Part shown: piece by piece, positions 49,072-62,613 of the stretch
How positions within the stretch are numbered: the first letter of the stretch is position 1
Layout of the letters: the number at the start of each line of letters is the position of its first letter
DNA from: Bostrychus sinensis
Taxonomy: Eukaryota > Chordata > Actinopteri > Gobiiformes > Eleotridae
Direction of reading: 5' to 3'
NCBI GenBank assembly: GCA_020698575.1
Contig: CM036247.1
Span: forward strand, 25,830,431-25,894,430
Length of the DNA stretch: 64,000 nucleotides
The notes under the pieces: model-generated
What the model was told of the DNA's origin: nothing
Seen by the model: only the letters and a program-made list of their open reading frames with translations
Databases searched by the model: none
Translations under genes and position numbers: made by a program

Positions 49072-52010
49072 ATCTTGTGTCTGACATAGTAATCAACCTA
49101 TTCCATAAATGCACCATATCACCAATGAATCTCACTTCAGAAGGTTCCTAACCCATATCTCCATTTAAAACCAGTTTGGGAGCGTATTTGTAACCCCTTA
49201 CCCTTGCTCCATAATCCAGAACAGGACAAACACAAGATCTGTACAGTTCAGTGTAGGTTTTATTGCCCTGGTCACGGCATGCTTTCACCTTATTTATAAC
49301 TGCTCCTAAGGCTCTACCTGCTGACGCTGACATAATATTTATATTTTTTTAGCGAAAGACAACTGAGTTGACCCAAAACCAAATGTAGATGTTGTCAATG
49401 AGTAACTCTGTCTTCTGAAATGAATCACTTGAGTTTTGTCACAGTTTATCTTCAGTCTCATTTTGTTGCACCAGGAATAAACAATGTTTAGTAGTCTTTG
49501 AAGGTCTGGTTCATTTTCAGCAAGAAGCACAATATCCTCTGTATACAGCATTATATGACATATGAAAATGAGTGTTATCAGAAAATGATAAAAGATTATG
49601 TTTGGAGGAGCTCGGGGGCTTTTGTGGGGACCGGACATGAGCTCCGTTTGTTGTGTCATGCAATAAACTTTTCTGCACTGGACTCTCTCGTCTGCTCCTT
49701 GTTTTTGGATATATTATGTATTTTTATTTCTACAATAGCCTTTACTGAGTTATAAAATTTACCATCAATACCTACTTACCTACTTACATATTTACTTACC
49801 TTACCTACTTACTTACCTACTACCTAGTAACTGAAATTTAAGCAATTCTCAATTAACACAATCAAAGGCTTTCTGAAAATCTATAAAACAAACAAAAGTC
49901 GCCTTTCCTTCTTGTTTCCTGGCATTGACTATAGTTGTTAAAGAATATATATGATCAATACAAGCTCTTTTCTTTGGAAAGCTGTTCTGTTCATCTGCTA
50001 GTACATTAAAAGACTCCAGAAAACAGACCAGGCTCTCGTTAAGAATACTAGAATAAAGTTTGTAGACACAACTAAGACTAAAACTTATCTCCCTATAGTT
50101 CATTGGGTCTCGTGAATCACTGTTCTGAGACTTTGGAATAGGCTTATTAATAGATTTTTGCCAATCAGAGGGGACCAGACCCTGCTCAAAGCAAGTGAAC
50201 AAAAGATTATATATCAATGGGAACAAACCAGGCTGTTTTAACAATTCATTTGACAAATTATCAAAGCCAGTGGCTTTCCTAAGTTTCAGTTTATCAATGG
50301 CCTTGTTCAATTCATCCTCTCTGATGTGAGAATGTAAACAAGGATTAGAATAAAAACTAAAACCATTTGATTTTTAAGTGCTACTATCATTTCAAAATAA
50401 GAATCAAATTCCAGAATGTCTGAGGATTGTGGGTTCAAGTAAATTCAATCTTTAATGCTAGACCTCTTTGATATTTTCTCTTACATGCTCTGAGTCTTTT
50501 GTCAAATTTAAGTTGTTAAGTTACTGAACTCAACTTTTAGCTGCTTCTTATTTATATCTTTGCTCCAACATGAAAGAAATATTTTCTCTGCCCGCCTCAT
50601 CTCTTTCCATAAATTTCTTAACTCCCCAATCCAATATGGTTTATTGCCCCGTTTTCTCTTATAGAAATTAACCTTTCTACAGGATTCTGTAACACTATAA
50701 ACATAACCACAAAAATCTTTATACATTTGCTAATTAAATTTTGATTGGTAACAAGGGAAAGCTCCTCCATAAATTTTGAGGCTACAGATTGAAACTCACC
50801 ATCTGAGAAAAGACAAGGATTGAATTTTCTTATAATGGGTGGTTGATTTTGTTTAGACTGGTCCTTGCCCAGGACCAAGGTATTTTTTCCACCTCCTTTG
50901 AAGGTTAGGACCAACATAGAATGAGCTGTCATTTTACAGTGATTATCTATTAAATCACACCAATAACTGCCTCCTCTTTCTAAAAGCTCATTTGGGCTAT
51001 AAACCACGTTAATTTCCAAATTAACAGAAGTAGGCAAACAGTCATGAGTGGTAATAATATAATCAACCACTGCTCTTCCTCTCACAGATACAGAGGTGAA
51101 ATTATCTCTTCCATATGTTCAACCATTTAAAACACAACATTTACTGTTTTTCAAAAACTAAATCAACATTTCCCCCTGACTGTTTACAGTATCATCCAAA
51201 CACATTCTGGAAGGTATATCCACATCAAAATCACACATACAATCTTCCAAACACACAATTTGCCTATTAAAGTCTCCACATACATAAACTGCATCAACTT
51301 CAACCAGATTATACATTTTAACCAAAAGATTATTATACAGGCTGTGTGAATCAGCCCATACTGAACCTTCTGGGGGAAGGTAAGAAGAAAGTAAAGCTAA
51401 GGAGTATTTTGACATCACATGCTTGAGTTGAATAAAGATTATACCATCATCAGATGTATCAACTGAAATTGAATCAAACTCCTCAAAGATTTTATTTTTA
51501 ACAAAAATACCATCCCCACCTGAGCCTTTAATATGAGTTCTCCTATTATGACCAAATCAAGTGTAGCTGTCAATACCAATGGTTTTCTGTCCCATTAGAT
51601 GGGTTTCATTCAGAGAAATAAAAATAGGATTAAAGCTTAATGGTAGTAATTGCCTGAGCACAGAGTTCAAGTCCGTCCGTCCAGTTACATTCCAGTGTAC
51701 AAGACTTACGGGCTGAGCTGCAGGACTTCAAATGTCCGCCATTCCACCCCCAGTTGGGGTACACTTAACCAGTCTCCCATTACCAGCCACATAAGTCCTT
51801 TGCAGCGGGAATCTCTCGGAGAAGAGTTCTGAAATTATAATCCAACAGCCGCTCCGTGTGAGATTTCGCAGACGAGACATAAACTCTCTCGTAGCGGTCG
51901 CTGTCCTTAAGTTTGGATTTCCTTCGAAGCATGGCCACTTTTTCCTGTACCATCTTCAGCTCCACTTTGATGAGCCCCGGTTGTCATCCTCTCGCCCTCA
52001 CGCACTCCAC
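49072..52010 (-). mobile_element. APE-type LINE, rearranged and decayed
   Basis: On the minus strand, in order: a basic region (51965-51780, DSDRYERVYVSSAKSH), an apurinic endonuclease-like part (about 51700-51160: HWNV, NETHLMGQKTIG, GSGGDGIFVKN, VYVCGDFN), a linker, reverse transcriptase (50310-49849: KATGFDNLSNELLK, FVCFIDFQKAFDCVN) and, after foreign sequence, LYTEDIVLLAENEPDLQRLL (LYxDD motif changed to LYTED) to 49339, then a C-terminal piece with CPVLDYGARV (49333-49148). Stops and frameshifts abound. Its 3' end coincides with the point where unit C stops matching unit B. Confidence 0.8.
49597..49740 (+). mobile_element. Possible LTR fragment inside the APE LINE
   Basis: Between the two RT pieces of the LINE lies a GC-richer plus-strand block beginning TGTTTGGAGGAGCTCGGGGG and including a CATGCAATAAACTTTTCTGC polyadenylation context followed by GGACTCTCTCGTCTGCTCC, the look of an R-U5 junction of an LTR element. 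No retroviral gene is present. Tentative. Confidence 0.3.
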
Positions 52011-52019
52011 AGCCACCAA

Positions 52020-53980
52020 ATCTAGCACCAGGTCATAGTGTAGTCCATCGCGCAACAGGTCTTTCACTTTAGCCTCCCTTTAGCCTGTGCTTTTTTGTGT
52101 ATAGGGCCTGGGAATAATCTAGTTTTAAATCCAAAGCTCATCTGAGGAAAAAATAAACAACACTAAGATCATCTAACTGCACTACACCAAGAACCAGGGC
52201 CAGTGGACTGATGGGTAAAGGGTGATTTTATACTAAACCATGCAGCATTGAGAAGTGCTCCAGCAGCCTACTTGGCCTGCTTTGCCTATGGTACAAGTTA
52301 GACAAAGATATATAATCAGGTTTATAGTTTATTACTATTATACTACACAAATCACCTTATTTTTGAATCAACTGTAAAACTAATCACTGGGCAGTGTTCT
52401 GGGACCACTCAAAGTCTCACAATAAAATGCCAAATGCATCTCTCATTACTTCAAATCCCAAAACCAGTCAAACAATCTTAATACATACAGTACACTAAAT
52501 TAAGCCTCTACAAATGTCACAAAAATCACAAAGTCATATATGTGCTGTACAACACCTACAAATGCAAAAAGGCTACTTTCAACAAAAGAATTGTCACCAC
52601 CTAGCCTACTGTTATGTTATGAGCCCTAAAATGTGGGTACAAAGAGTTAAGAGAAGCAGTGCTCAGTAAAAATGCCATCCTTGTCCTGAGTCAGATTTAC
52701 AGACTGTCACTGTTGATATTGGGCTCCTTTAGCATCTTCTGCTGGAGCTGTATTTGTCTTTAATACTGTATTGCATTCTTTACTTGTACTCCCAGCCTTC
52801 TGCCTTAGTTTCCTCCTCTGATACCTGACAAAATATTCAGTTTAATGAACAGAGTGAAAACGTTTGGTCAGTGACCTGTCTCACAGGCTTATACTTAAAA
52901 ACCTAATTTGATAAATTAGCCTACTTACATTTTAGCTCAGAGTCTCCTCTCCTCCTCGAGCTCCTCTCCTGCTGTAGCTCATACTCCTCTAGTATCTGTG
53001 TCCAACGCCTGGTTTATTCTATTTTTATAAAGCTCTACAGATGTATTATTGTCTTCTGCTGCTATCATTTGTTTACTGTCTGAATCTGGCGCTGCTGAGG
53101 CGCGTTCACAACACATGCGTTCATGAGTGGGAGACAACCAATGAGAGCGCGGGGGAGGCAGGACGAGTGTCAAAGGAGCCAATGAGAGACGAGTCTTCCA
53201 CAGCGCTCAGTTTACTGCGCTGCTGCTGTGACGGGAACAGGAGGAGAGAGGTTGTAAAGAGTTAGCGCTGGTCTCTGTAAACAGAGAGACAAAAGTACAG
53301 AGAAGATAATGATTGTTACGCATCATGTCACGCCTTGCCCTTGGTGGCATAATATGAATCAGTATTTTATTAGTAATATTTTTTCAGCATGAGAAATTCT
53401 TGAATTGTGTGAAAGAGTGAGAAAGTAGAGAACTACGTGAGTCACTCATTTTTACTGCTATCTACACCTGAACCTGTCACACTCGTAGTGGGTCAAAGTG
53501 CACCGGATGCATGTGCTCACTACACAGTGATGACATAAGACGTGTACTACTTTAGTGTGTGATGTGCCTCCAGTCACTTAACGCCTGCATAATATCATAA
53601 ATACAGTGGCAAAAGGCCAGTGTAAAAATTGTTTAAATCCACTGTTTATTTGCTGATTTACTTAACCTGTAGAATCCTGGAAAAGTGTGACATCCCGAGG
53701 ACAACTGCCTCATCATCATCCAGTGCATTTATTTGCCTGGTGCTATCTTCTAAGTGAATTGTGATAGGATGAAATCACATTTACAGTACTGGAGGGCACC
53801 GCAGACCGCGGAGTCAAGTTGTAGTTTGAGTTCAGTTTGAATATTAACTGTTGCTCTGAGAATCGTGGGATTTCTTTAACCACTGTATTTGTCCCATTTG
53901 CAGAGATTTTGAGACTCTCAGAGAGATTGGAGGCCAGTGGGATTCTGATGCTTGTAATTTGTAAAGGATGTTTATTTATT
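52020..53980. other. Spacer, no gene recognised
   Basis: Single-copy-looking AT-rich DNA with a GC-richer island around 52935-53290 (several CpGs, CTCCTC-rich). It could hold a promoter or a first exon, but no splice-consistent coding exon is visible. Confidence 0.35.
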
Positions 53981-54169
53981 TATTTATTTATTTTGTTTAT
54001 TTATTTTTAACTTTATTGAGCAACACCCGGTGACAGAGATAGTATATACAATATTTACAATTTGCAGAAGAGGGTTTAGGAGGAAGAAGTGTGGATGGGA
54101 TGGGGGGATGATGGCAATATTAACAATGGAATGGTACAAATACAATAAATACATTATTCTGTCTTGGTT

Positions 54170-54270
54170 ACCTTTGTGTGTGTGTGCATGTGTGCGTGTG
54201 CATGAATAAAATAAAATAGGGGAAAAGACTATACTACTACTACTACTACAACTACTACTACTACTACTAC

Positions 54271-54304
<34 letters not shown>

Positions 54305-54305
54305 A
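54170..54305. repeat. (TG)n, (CTA)n and (ATA)n microsatellites
   Basis: TGTG-rich 54174-54202 followed by CTA triplets 54232-54272 and AAT/ATA triplets to about 54305. Confidence 0.9.
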
Positions 54306-54759
54306 ATTGTGCTTTTATAGATATATGCATACACATACATACACAAGCATCCATATATTATACACAAATTTCTATTACGGAAAATATGTCAAGTTGATAT
54401 TGTTGTGTGTCATCACTGCTGTTGTCCACCTCTGTGTTTTGTGTATATCATGCCATATATGTATTCCATTTCGCACAATATTTTGTTGGGTGGTATTATT
54501 TTGTATTGTCTTAATGTCGGGGATGCTGATATTTAATTATTTGTAACATGGTTTATAAAGTGTATTTAGTTGTGAGTGTCCTGTGCTGTGTAATGCATTA
54601 AAAGAGACAAGGTATATTATGGGCCTGCTGGCAGAGGGAGGTATCCCCCTAGCAACAGGTCCCCGCCTTGCTCACCCTGGTTCTAATATTCTTGCTCTTA
54701 GTTCTATTACTGTTGTCATTTTATTTCATTCACTTGTTTGATCACCATCAACATCAGGA

Positions 54760-55020
54760 ATTCATATTAAATTAATAGGTTCCAGAAGTCAGGATAATGA
54801 TAGATTAGGGGATTCTGCAGTTCAAGATGTCTGTAAGATTTTGTGTGACAGTGTTCCAAAAAGTCTGTACAGGTGAACATTTCCAGAGTGCATGTAGAGT
54901 GTCTATGACTCCCATGGTGCATTGTGAACAGGTGTCTGTCTGAAGCTGTGTTGACTATTGAGTGTGTATCTTTCAGCAAGTTCTTTGAATGTCATGAAGG
55001 TGTTGTTGTGGAAAAGGCGG
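54760..55020 (-). mobile_element. L1-type LINE C-terminal remnant
   Basis: One minus-strand frame reads ...TMGVIDTLHALWKCSPVQTF WNTV, the conserved GTxxHxxWxCxxVxxFW segment at the end of L1-family reverse transcriptases, with a preceding FKELAERYTL part in another frame. Short and frameshifted. Confidence 0.6.
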
Positions 55021-55159
55021 TGAAGGTGTGTAATACCTTTTTGTTCCCAGGTGGTTTCTAAAATTAGTATCATACTCGATAATGTAAATTTTCCATCTTG
55101 TTAAAACAGCAATTTGGATTTTATCATATACATATACATATAAGATACAGTACATTTGT

Positions 55160-56690
55160 CAGCGTGGCCGGCAGAGGCAACAAAAATTATAAATGGAGGC
55201 AAACTCAAATCTACAAAACCATGGCTTTAGCTTTATTTCATGATTTTTTCTGACACACACAACCCACCACAAATCACAACTCATCCCCTTAAACAGCCCA
55301 CCTGTACAGGGAACAAAAGAAGGACTAAACCAACAATAGGAGAAACAGCACAAACAAAACCTATACATATCTACAAAGCAAGCCCTTTAAACCACAACTG
55401 AAATACAAAAATAAAGTATTTACACAAAACATAGGTAAACATAAGCCTTAAGCAAATCAATAATCAAAATAAAGACAATGAGAGTATAACCAGTACCCAA
55501 ACTCCCCTCTAATTAGAAAATGGCTTCTTCCACCCATTCAAAAGGGAGACAAAGAGCCTTAGCCGACATTTAGCTCAGGAGCACAACACATGTAAGTATG
55601 TTAAGGCTACTCTTTACAAATCAACAAACAATTAATATTTTAAAGTGTGACTGTGTGTTTTATTGGCAGTAAAAGCTACAATTACAATAAAGAACTACCA
55701 ATAAACACATTCAATGACACTAAATGTAGTAATGGAGGGTATCTCCATTACAACATCACACAACCCTAGTCATCTGGTTCAAAAGATCATCTATGGCCTG
55801 ATGGTTCTAAAGGAGAAGCAGCAATTACTTTGGAAGAATACTTTTCAATAATAAAAAAAAAAATCAGATTATTATGCAGCTTCTTAAAATGTATCTTTAC
55901 CTAAATAATTTGTTATCTTGTCTGTGTTGTTTTTGGACATCAACATTTACTTATCCTGGATGTCCAAACTCCCGCTAACTTGATACGTAATACAAAGAAT
56001 AATGGAACAGTATCCAGCTTTACAGGTGGTAGTTTTGCCACATGAGGGCAGATCATACCCATTCTCTAGATACTGGTGAAAAACTTCACTGTTTCTGAAG
56101 AAGGCAGTGTATTTGTTATAAATATAAAAGAGAAAGTTTGGAGGAACCTCTCTGAACGTCACCAGGAACACAATATTCAAGCTACATGAGGCCACCACAA
56201 CAATAGACCTAGGGCTGCAGCTTTCGATTGTTTTAGTAATTGAGTTATCTGTTTATTATTTTGTTTGATTAATCAAGTATTTGAATAAGGAGATGATCTT
56301 GCTTCTCTGCCTATTTTATTAAGTAAAACATTTAAATGCACATCTGTGAATCCATTTAACATAGATAATTATTTTTTTGCATTCTGATGCACTGCATAGC
56401 AAAAAGCAAATAATGTACAGAAGTTTTAAGGTTGTATATTGTGATATACTAATTAGTGTATGTACTACAATACATTATTATATGATTATTATTATATATT
56501 ATTTTTAGTCCAAATATTGGATTTACATAGGCTAAGATAACTATATTTGCATAGTAAATGCCCACACAAACTGCCAAAGCTGCAGCAGTAAGCATTACCC
56601 ACAGTTTAAAAGCCTCTTTTAGTTGTAACCCTGTGCCACCCACTCTCATACATAGTTACCCTCCCTCTCTGCTATATAAGACTACAGCTA
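55160..56690. other. Spacer with a diverged copy of the 1055-1250 block
   Basis: 55960-56200 is a diverged relative of 1055-1250 (shared LRNSEV/FRNSEV-like minus-strand translation), indicating that unit D also had this 3' flank. Otherwise AT-rich, without a recognisable gene. Confidence 0.4.
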
Positions 56691-56699
56691 TTATAATTT

Positions 56700-56990
56700 A
56701 AACAGTTTTTAGCGTCTGGAGAGTCTCCACAAACTTCTTTAATCATCTCTGGAGCTAGAAGCAGCACACAGTTGAGGCTATAACTGTGCTTTCAGAATAG
56801 GGCTGTTTTTGACATCGTTCAGAATTAAAAATATAAGCTAATTAATTTAATTAATTCAATTTATAGCCATGCCATTATTGTGGTCTCATCCACTTCCTGT
56901 GGGAGGGTGTTCTCGACAAGAAAGATCTCGAATCCAGATGTTGATCTTCTTGTTGATCTGAGAATTATGAAGAGATGAGTATGGTATGCT
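56700..56990 (+). mobile_element. hAT transposase C-terminal relic (unit D)
   Basis: Diverged relative of 34610-34895; plus-strand reading includes VSSTSCGRVFSTRKISNPD, a damaged version of the ATSxPSERVFSTA signature. Marks the 3' edge of unit D. Confidence 0.55.
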
Positions 56991-56999
56991 ATAGTTCCC

Positions 57000-57832
57000 A
57001 GGACACTACATATGCAATTTTAAATTTAAGGTTTTATAAATTATATAGTTGATATACTTTATTAAGTGTTTTATTCATATTCCTTTGTGAGTAAGCTTTA
57101 GCTTTCAACTAAATTGTACCAAATGTTGTAAAAAGTTTTCTTCCCTTTTTTCTAAATAAATAAATAGGAGTACCATTAAAATACGGTATTGATAAGCAGT
57201 ATTGATAAGAGTAGGAATATTGATAAAACCTTGACAATATCCATCCTACCTATAGCCTACATGTGGATATGATAGGGTTAGAGAAGTTTAGAAGCAGTTG
57301 GATCTCCAGGACTCATTTCTTTTAGCAGCAACAGCGTGGCCTGACTGATCCTGCACATAAATGTTTTCGCCTTTCCCCTCTTCCCAACATCCTACTGACT
57401 TTATTCACATGTATGTACACACAGGTCGGGAAGATTGGGAGCCACTGTTTGTAAAGGGCTAGAGACTGACAAACCCATCCATTTTGGTGAAATTACACAG
57501 TTTACTTGTATAAATAAGGTAACCTTGTTCTCCTCTAGCCAATGAAGAGTATATTTTACTGTAATTACTATATTACATTACATTGTTGGCCAAATAACAG
57601 ATTTAATTCACTTTTATATAGACTTATTTATTATTATTTCATAATTTATTAGTTTAAAATGTGCTATATGTATAGCTCAGTTATACTCACATATCACAGA
57701 AACGTTATTACACAGAAAATTTTTACACTGGAAAATCTTCCTGAATCTGAAAAATGAAGTATTACAGTGCTGATAGAGTTAGGCCTAACTGATGATCCAT
57801 TTTCAGATGTGGATTCACACAGGATGGGTAAC
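57000..57832. other. 3' flank of copy D
   Basis: AT-rich; carries about 150 bp (57245-57455) not seen in the other units. Strong identity with the other copies begins at about 57745. No gene. Confidence 0.5.
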
Positions 57833-60800
57833 TTAGGGCACCAAGAGCAACAGCGCTGGTAAGAAGGTGAGGAAGACAGAGGACATCAAAGCAGGAGCAA
57901 ATCCAAAAATGCTGTAATGGGAAGAACACAATATCACTTTCATATTATAATACAGTACGTACATTGTTTTTATTCCTGTTTAAAGTCAGCATCTGAGGCC
58001 ACTGTTCTAAAAGTATCTGGTTTCATTGTTATAGTTGGACCTGTTTAACAATGAGTAAAATAGTTATATACTTTAATTATGTTCCTTTTCATAAGGTGTT
58101 ATTTTACTGTAAGTCACACTCACATTCTCATGCTTATTCACACAAAGGCCTCACCTCTAAAGGAGCCAAAGGCCTCAGTATTGTTACAATCATATGTAGA
58201 CAGTAGTCTGTTCAAGTGCAATTGGAGTTACCTGTACAGTCGAGTTTAGTACAAGGTCACTCTGTCAATGTGACTTCAAAGATTGGCATTACTGTGACAA
58301 ATTATTTACTACTTTGCCTTTTTTTACACTCTCAGCAGCTCTGCAGGCCCCAGGAATTCAACAGAGGCACTGCACACATTTTAAAATGGGACATCATTCT
58401 GCCTCTAAAATCTAATTGCAAAAAATACATAAATAAAAGTATTTCAGTCACAAGATTCTGTTTCCTGTGAACCATTTGTAAGTAGAGCAGTTATTTAAAC
58501 TACACTGCAGTGAACATAATGTGAAGAATGTGAGCTCTCCTACAGAATGTACAGTATACAAACTGGTTATAAAGGTGGACTATTATTCTGAGAGAGACCC
58601 TACAGGGATCATGGACTCAAACAGTATCGGTGTCCTGTTTGTCAACAGCACTTCCAAGCTTCACCTACTTCTTACTATAAACTCCCTGGTTATACTAACA
58701 GTGTTTACTACATACATTTAGCCACATCTGATTGGGAAGTAGATACCAGGTATCATAGTACCAGGTTTTGCCCACATTGATGTAATAGTTCAAGTGTGTA
58801 TTATGCAAATTACCTTTTGTCTGTTGTTGCTGTAGTCTGAGTTTCTGGTGTGGTCTCTACAGGTGCATCTGTTGTTGTTCCAGGTGCATTAGATGTAGGA
58901 GTCACGTGGGTGGTGTTTGAGATTCTGCCGAAGACAAAAGATGATACATAACAAAATGAACCAACAGTGTAAAAGTAAAAATAATTGTCTTACCGGGGAT
59001 AACATGGTCCTTGGTCTTGATCTGTTGGAGGGTATGTGATGACTGCCGGCTGTGGCTCAGGACATGGTAGAGTCGATCCACTGACAACAGGAGTGAGATC
59101 TAGCAAAGTTAAATTAAAGTTTTACTTATGGGAATTGCTGCAATAATAAAGAAAGTAAAATCAGATGCCTGCCTCTAAAGCTGAAAGTAAAAACGGCACT
59201 GTTTGCCTTGAAGATGTCTCTGTAAGTCACGTGTTGCCTGGTGAATACAGAGCCAGTTAATGGACCATAGTAGACTTTTTGATTGTTTTCATCCACAAAA
59301 GATTTTCCTGTTTTACGAGGATTATCCCAATTGGAGCTCCCTATTCACAGAAATAACAGAAGTGAGTGTTATTGCAATACATATATTTGTGAGGATTTTG
59401 CATTTTTGTACAACTTACCACTGGTGAAAAAGAATTGAAAGGACATCTGCAGCTGAGTGTCAGGACTTTGATCTACAAATTGTAAAACTACCTGTCTTCT
59501 TGGGACGGGCCATTCAAGCTGATCATCATAGTCACCAGACAACATCTGCACAAATATTCCCTCTGAACCTGTATCGAAGACTATTGCCCCAAATCTGTAG
59601 ACATAGCCTTCTTTAGAATGTTGTGGTGGGGTATAGTACACATTTGTCTTTCCTGAACGTTGGTTGAAGTCATTAATCTGCAGTGTTACATGTGGGCACT
59701 CCAGCTCTGACAGGTTAATGTCATCAATTGAGAAGCCGCCTGTGGAATTTCCTGCTCCTTTTCGAACCTCAAACTCCACCTGGAAGGACTTTGTCGCATT
59801 CAGAGAAACATGGTGGAGCTGCCAATGAGAAGTTGTTTGACCTGAAAAATGTTTTACATTGGAAAAAAAATAAAGGTTATAATAATAATAATTATTATTA
59901 TTATTATTAAAATAACTATTATTATTATTATTAGGTGTCTTGCCCAAGGACACAACAGCAGTATGCAGTGCCAGTAGCAGGGTTAGTGGGCGAATGGCTC
60001 TAACAAGTGAGCAGTAGTAGCTACTTTAGCACACATAACATACCAGTTATCTGTCCAGCCAGACGGTGCTGTCCTGTGAAATCGTTCTCATTCTGAAACT
60101 CTCTGATCCAGATGTTGAGCTGGTCTGATACACTTCCACTGTGGAAATAGTAGAACTGCAGACACTGGACATGGCACTCTCTGTTGGGGGTCATCCTCTT
60201 GGTCTCCAGCCAGGCTGAGTCTCCTTGCTGTCCGGACGCTGTGCTTACATGCATAAAGTAACTTGGGCCTACACCTGTGATTTGAGAACTTGTCATTAAC
60301 AAAACAACTAACTAAGAAGTCATATTTAGATAATTACTGTATCTTACTTTGCATAGTAGCGTTTAGACTGGTGTGGTCAAAGGAAGGACCTCCTGTAGCT
60401 TGTGACACAATTTCCCAGCCATTTGACACACTTGAACAGTTGGTCATTTCACACACTGTTCCATCAGAAAAGCTACAGTGCATATGTAATAAAACGGTGG
60501 AGTCTGTCAAAATGACATTTATGTTTCAATTCAATCATTTATGCAATAATTTGATTCAGTTTAAGACCAGCCAACACATTGACACTTACTGCATTTATAG
60601 AGAAAATTCAGCTCCTTAATGTCAATGGGACTCAGTTCATATCTTTGACCAATAATGTCCTGGTACGCAGGGTCGTTGGTAGTAATTGTTGGCCCATTGC
60701 CATTAGTGAAAAAATCTTTACCATAGTGCATCACTGACCAATAGTCATATGGGGTTCCATGTGTGGTGCTGACATCTGCAGTAACCTTTCGAAAGTTATG

Positions 60801-62613
60801 CTGTTTACCTAAAAGACATGCATGAAACTTACTCTAAGCCCTAAATATACGATAGATAAATATTCAAGAAAATGAAATGCAACCTTCAATAACGTTCTCT
60901 AAATGAATGGTAACATAATTATCTCTGTCATATCTGGACTGTTCATGGTAGAAGCCAAGAGCATGGAGGAACTCATGTTCAACAGTGCTAACATCGTCAC
61001 AGTATTGTCCAATGGAGAGTGTCTGTCCATATTGTTTTACTCGACCGACGTATGACCAACAACTTCAAAGAAAAGTTATTCCAAAAATTTAAGTTAAAGT
61101 TCAAGTTACAAAAATGTGATTTGCTCAGACAAAGGTCATTACAAAACTCAGTACATACCCAGACAGTTTTTGCACACTGATGTAGTAATCCTCACTCTCC
61201 CTCGGTTTAAAGTCAATGCATGACTTCAGTCTGTACTGGTCAAAGGCTTTCAGGATGACACCTTTTGCATTCAGGTCTATCATCATCATGTTGGTTCAAA
61301 AGAAGATTGTTAAGATAAAACCAAATGTAAAACAAAACTGATGAGGAGAAAATTTTATACACAATTATTACAGTATATCAAACTTACCTAGGTCATTCTC
61401 CAAAACGTATGGGACAGGGGAATTCCAAAGTAAGGTCTCAGAATTAACGGAACTGCTTTGAATGTCTGTTGGCTAAAGAGTGTAAGATAATAAAGTCAGC
61501 TTTTAATGATTTTTAAATAATTTGGTCTATATATATATATATATATATAATGCACTACTCACAGTTATAATATCATCCTCCACTAAATCTAAAGAGGATA
61601 AAAAAAAATAAGAAATCAACAGAATCTCCTCAAATACAGCAAAGTCAGTACAGTAAAGTTAAATGTCAATATTTACTTTGGTTTATTTCTGCAATGCTCT
61701 TCTCTTCACCAGCAACTGTAACAAAAACACACAACAGCTAGTTATTTATTGGAAATGTATTTAAGAGACACTGCAGGGGAATAGATTTTTTTAACTAACA
61801 GATATCAATGTGGAACCTTTCCTGTAGATAATACAGGGAAATATAGGGAAAAAATGTATGAGAAGTTTATATGCAGAATATATGGGTAAAAATTTGCAAA
61901 ATTGTAAACATTTCAAAAAACAAAATCTGACTATTGGATAGAGTCAGGTTTAAATTCTTGATTTATTTTGGTGAGATGTTACTTAAGAATGCTTTTACAA
62001 AAAGGATTATGGACACCCTATTTAATCTTTCAGTAAATTAGAAAATCCTGACAATAGCCTTCAAATTTCTGCTGGATTTTAAGAGTAAAATTAGCAATAA
62101 ATCAAGCTAGGAATTACATATCAACAAATCCTTCAGTAAAAGCTTTCAGAATATTGTTACAAGACTGGAAAATTTGGTGCGTTAGATGCTAAAATGGAGA
62201 TTTGTGTGTGAGAGTCATTTAGGAGAAAACGGCCTGTAAAATTAATATTTTAATAGAAATATATGGACACAAGTGACTAAATTTATTAAACTAAACACCT
62301 TTAATGTGTAATTTTAATATTTTCTTAATATCAGTGCAAAGTTTACATGTTAAAGGAGCAAACTGGCCCAAAGCCTCAAAATTGAAAAGGTGATATCCCT
62401 GTAGTGTCTCTCCTCAGAAACATGTAATATCAACACAGAAAAGTGCTTACCTACTATTTCTGGTATTTCCTGTAAAACACAAATTATTGCATTGTCAATG
62501 TTTTGATGCTGACATTTCTATCAAAAGTGTAATAGAAAAATGCCACATACTTGTGTTTGAGCACCTGCTGCCATAACAGCCAAGGCCACAGTGAGAATAA
62601 TGTAGCCATTCAT
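57833..62613 (-). CDS. Meprin-like metalloprotease, copy D
   Basis: Fifteen coding exons, 671 codons plus stop: 62613-62551, 62469-62451, 61715-61677, 61582-61563, 61472-61388, 61276-61159, 61062-60884, 60808-60590, 60503-60348, 60274-60044, 59841-59419, 59340-59173, 59099-58994, 58924-58814, 57911-57833. Signal peptide as in copy A; HEFLHALGFYHEQSRYDRD and SVMHY intact; MAM, MATH, short stalk and GPI-signal-like tail present. Differences from A include a propeptide without any basic residue near the activation site, FF for ND after the Met-turn (shared with C), and five clustered changes at the end of the long MAM/MATH exon (SFQFFF instead of SKQVIF). No lesion that would stop expression is seen. 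Confidence 0.9.

Noticed and set aside
53984..54367. 127-codon minus-strand frame with Ile and Ser runs
   Set aside because: It is translation of triplet microsatellites.
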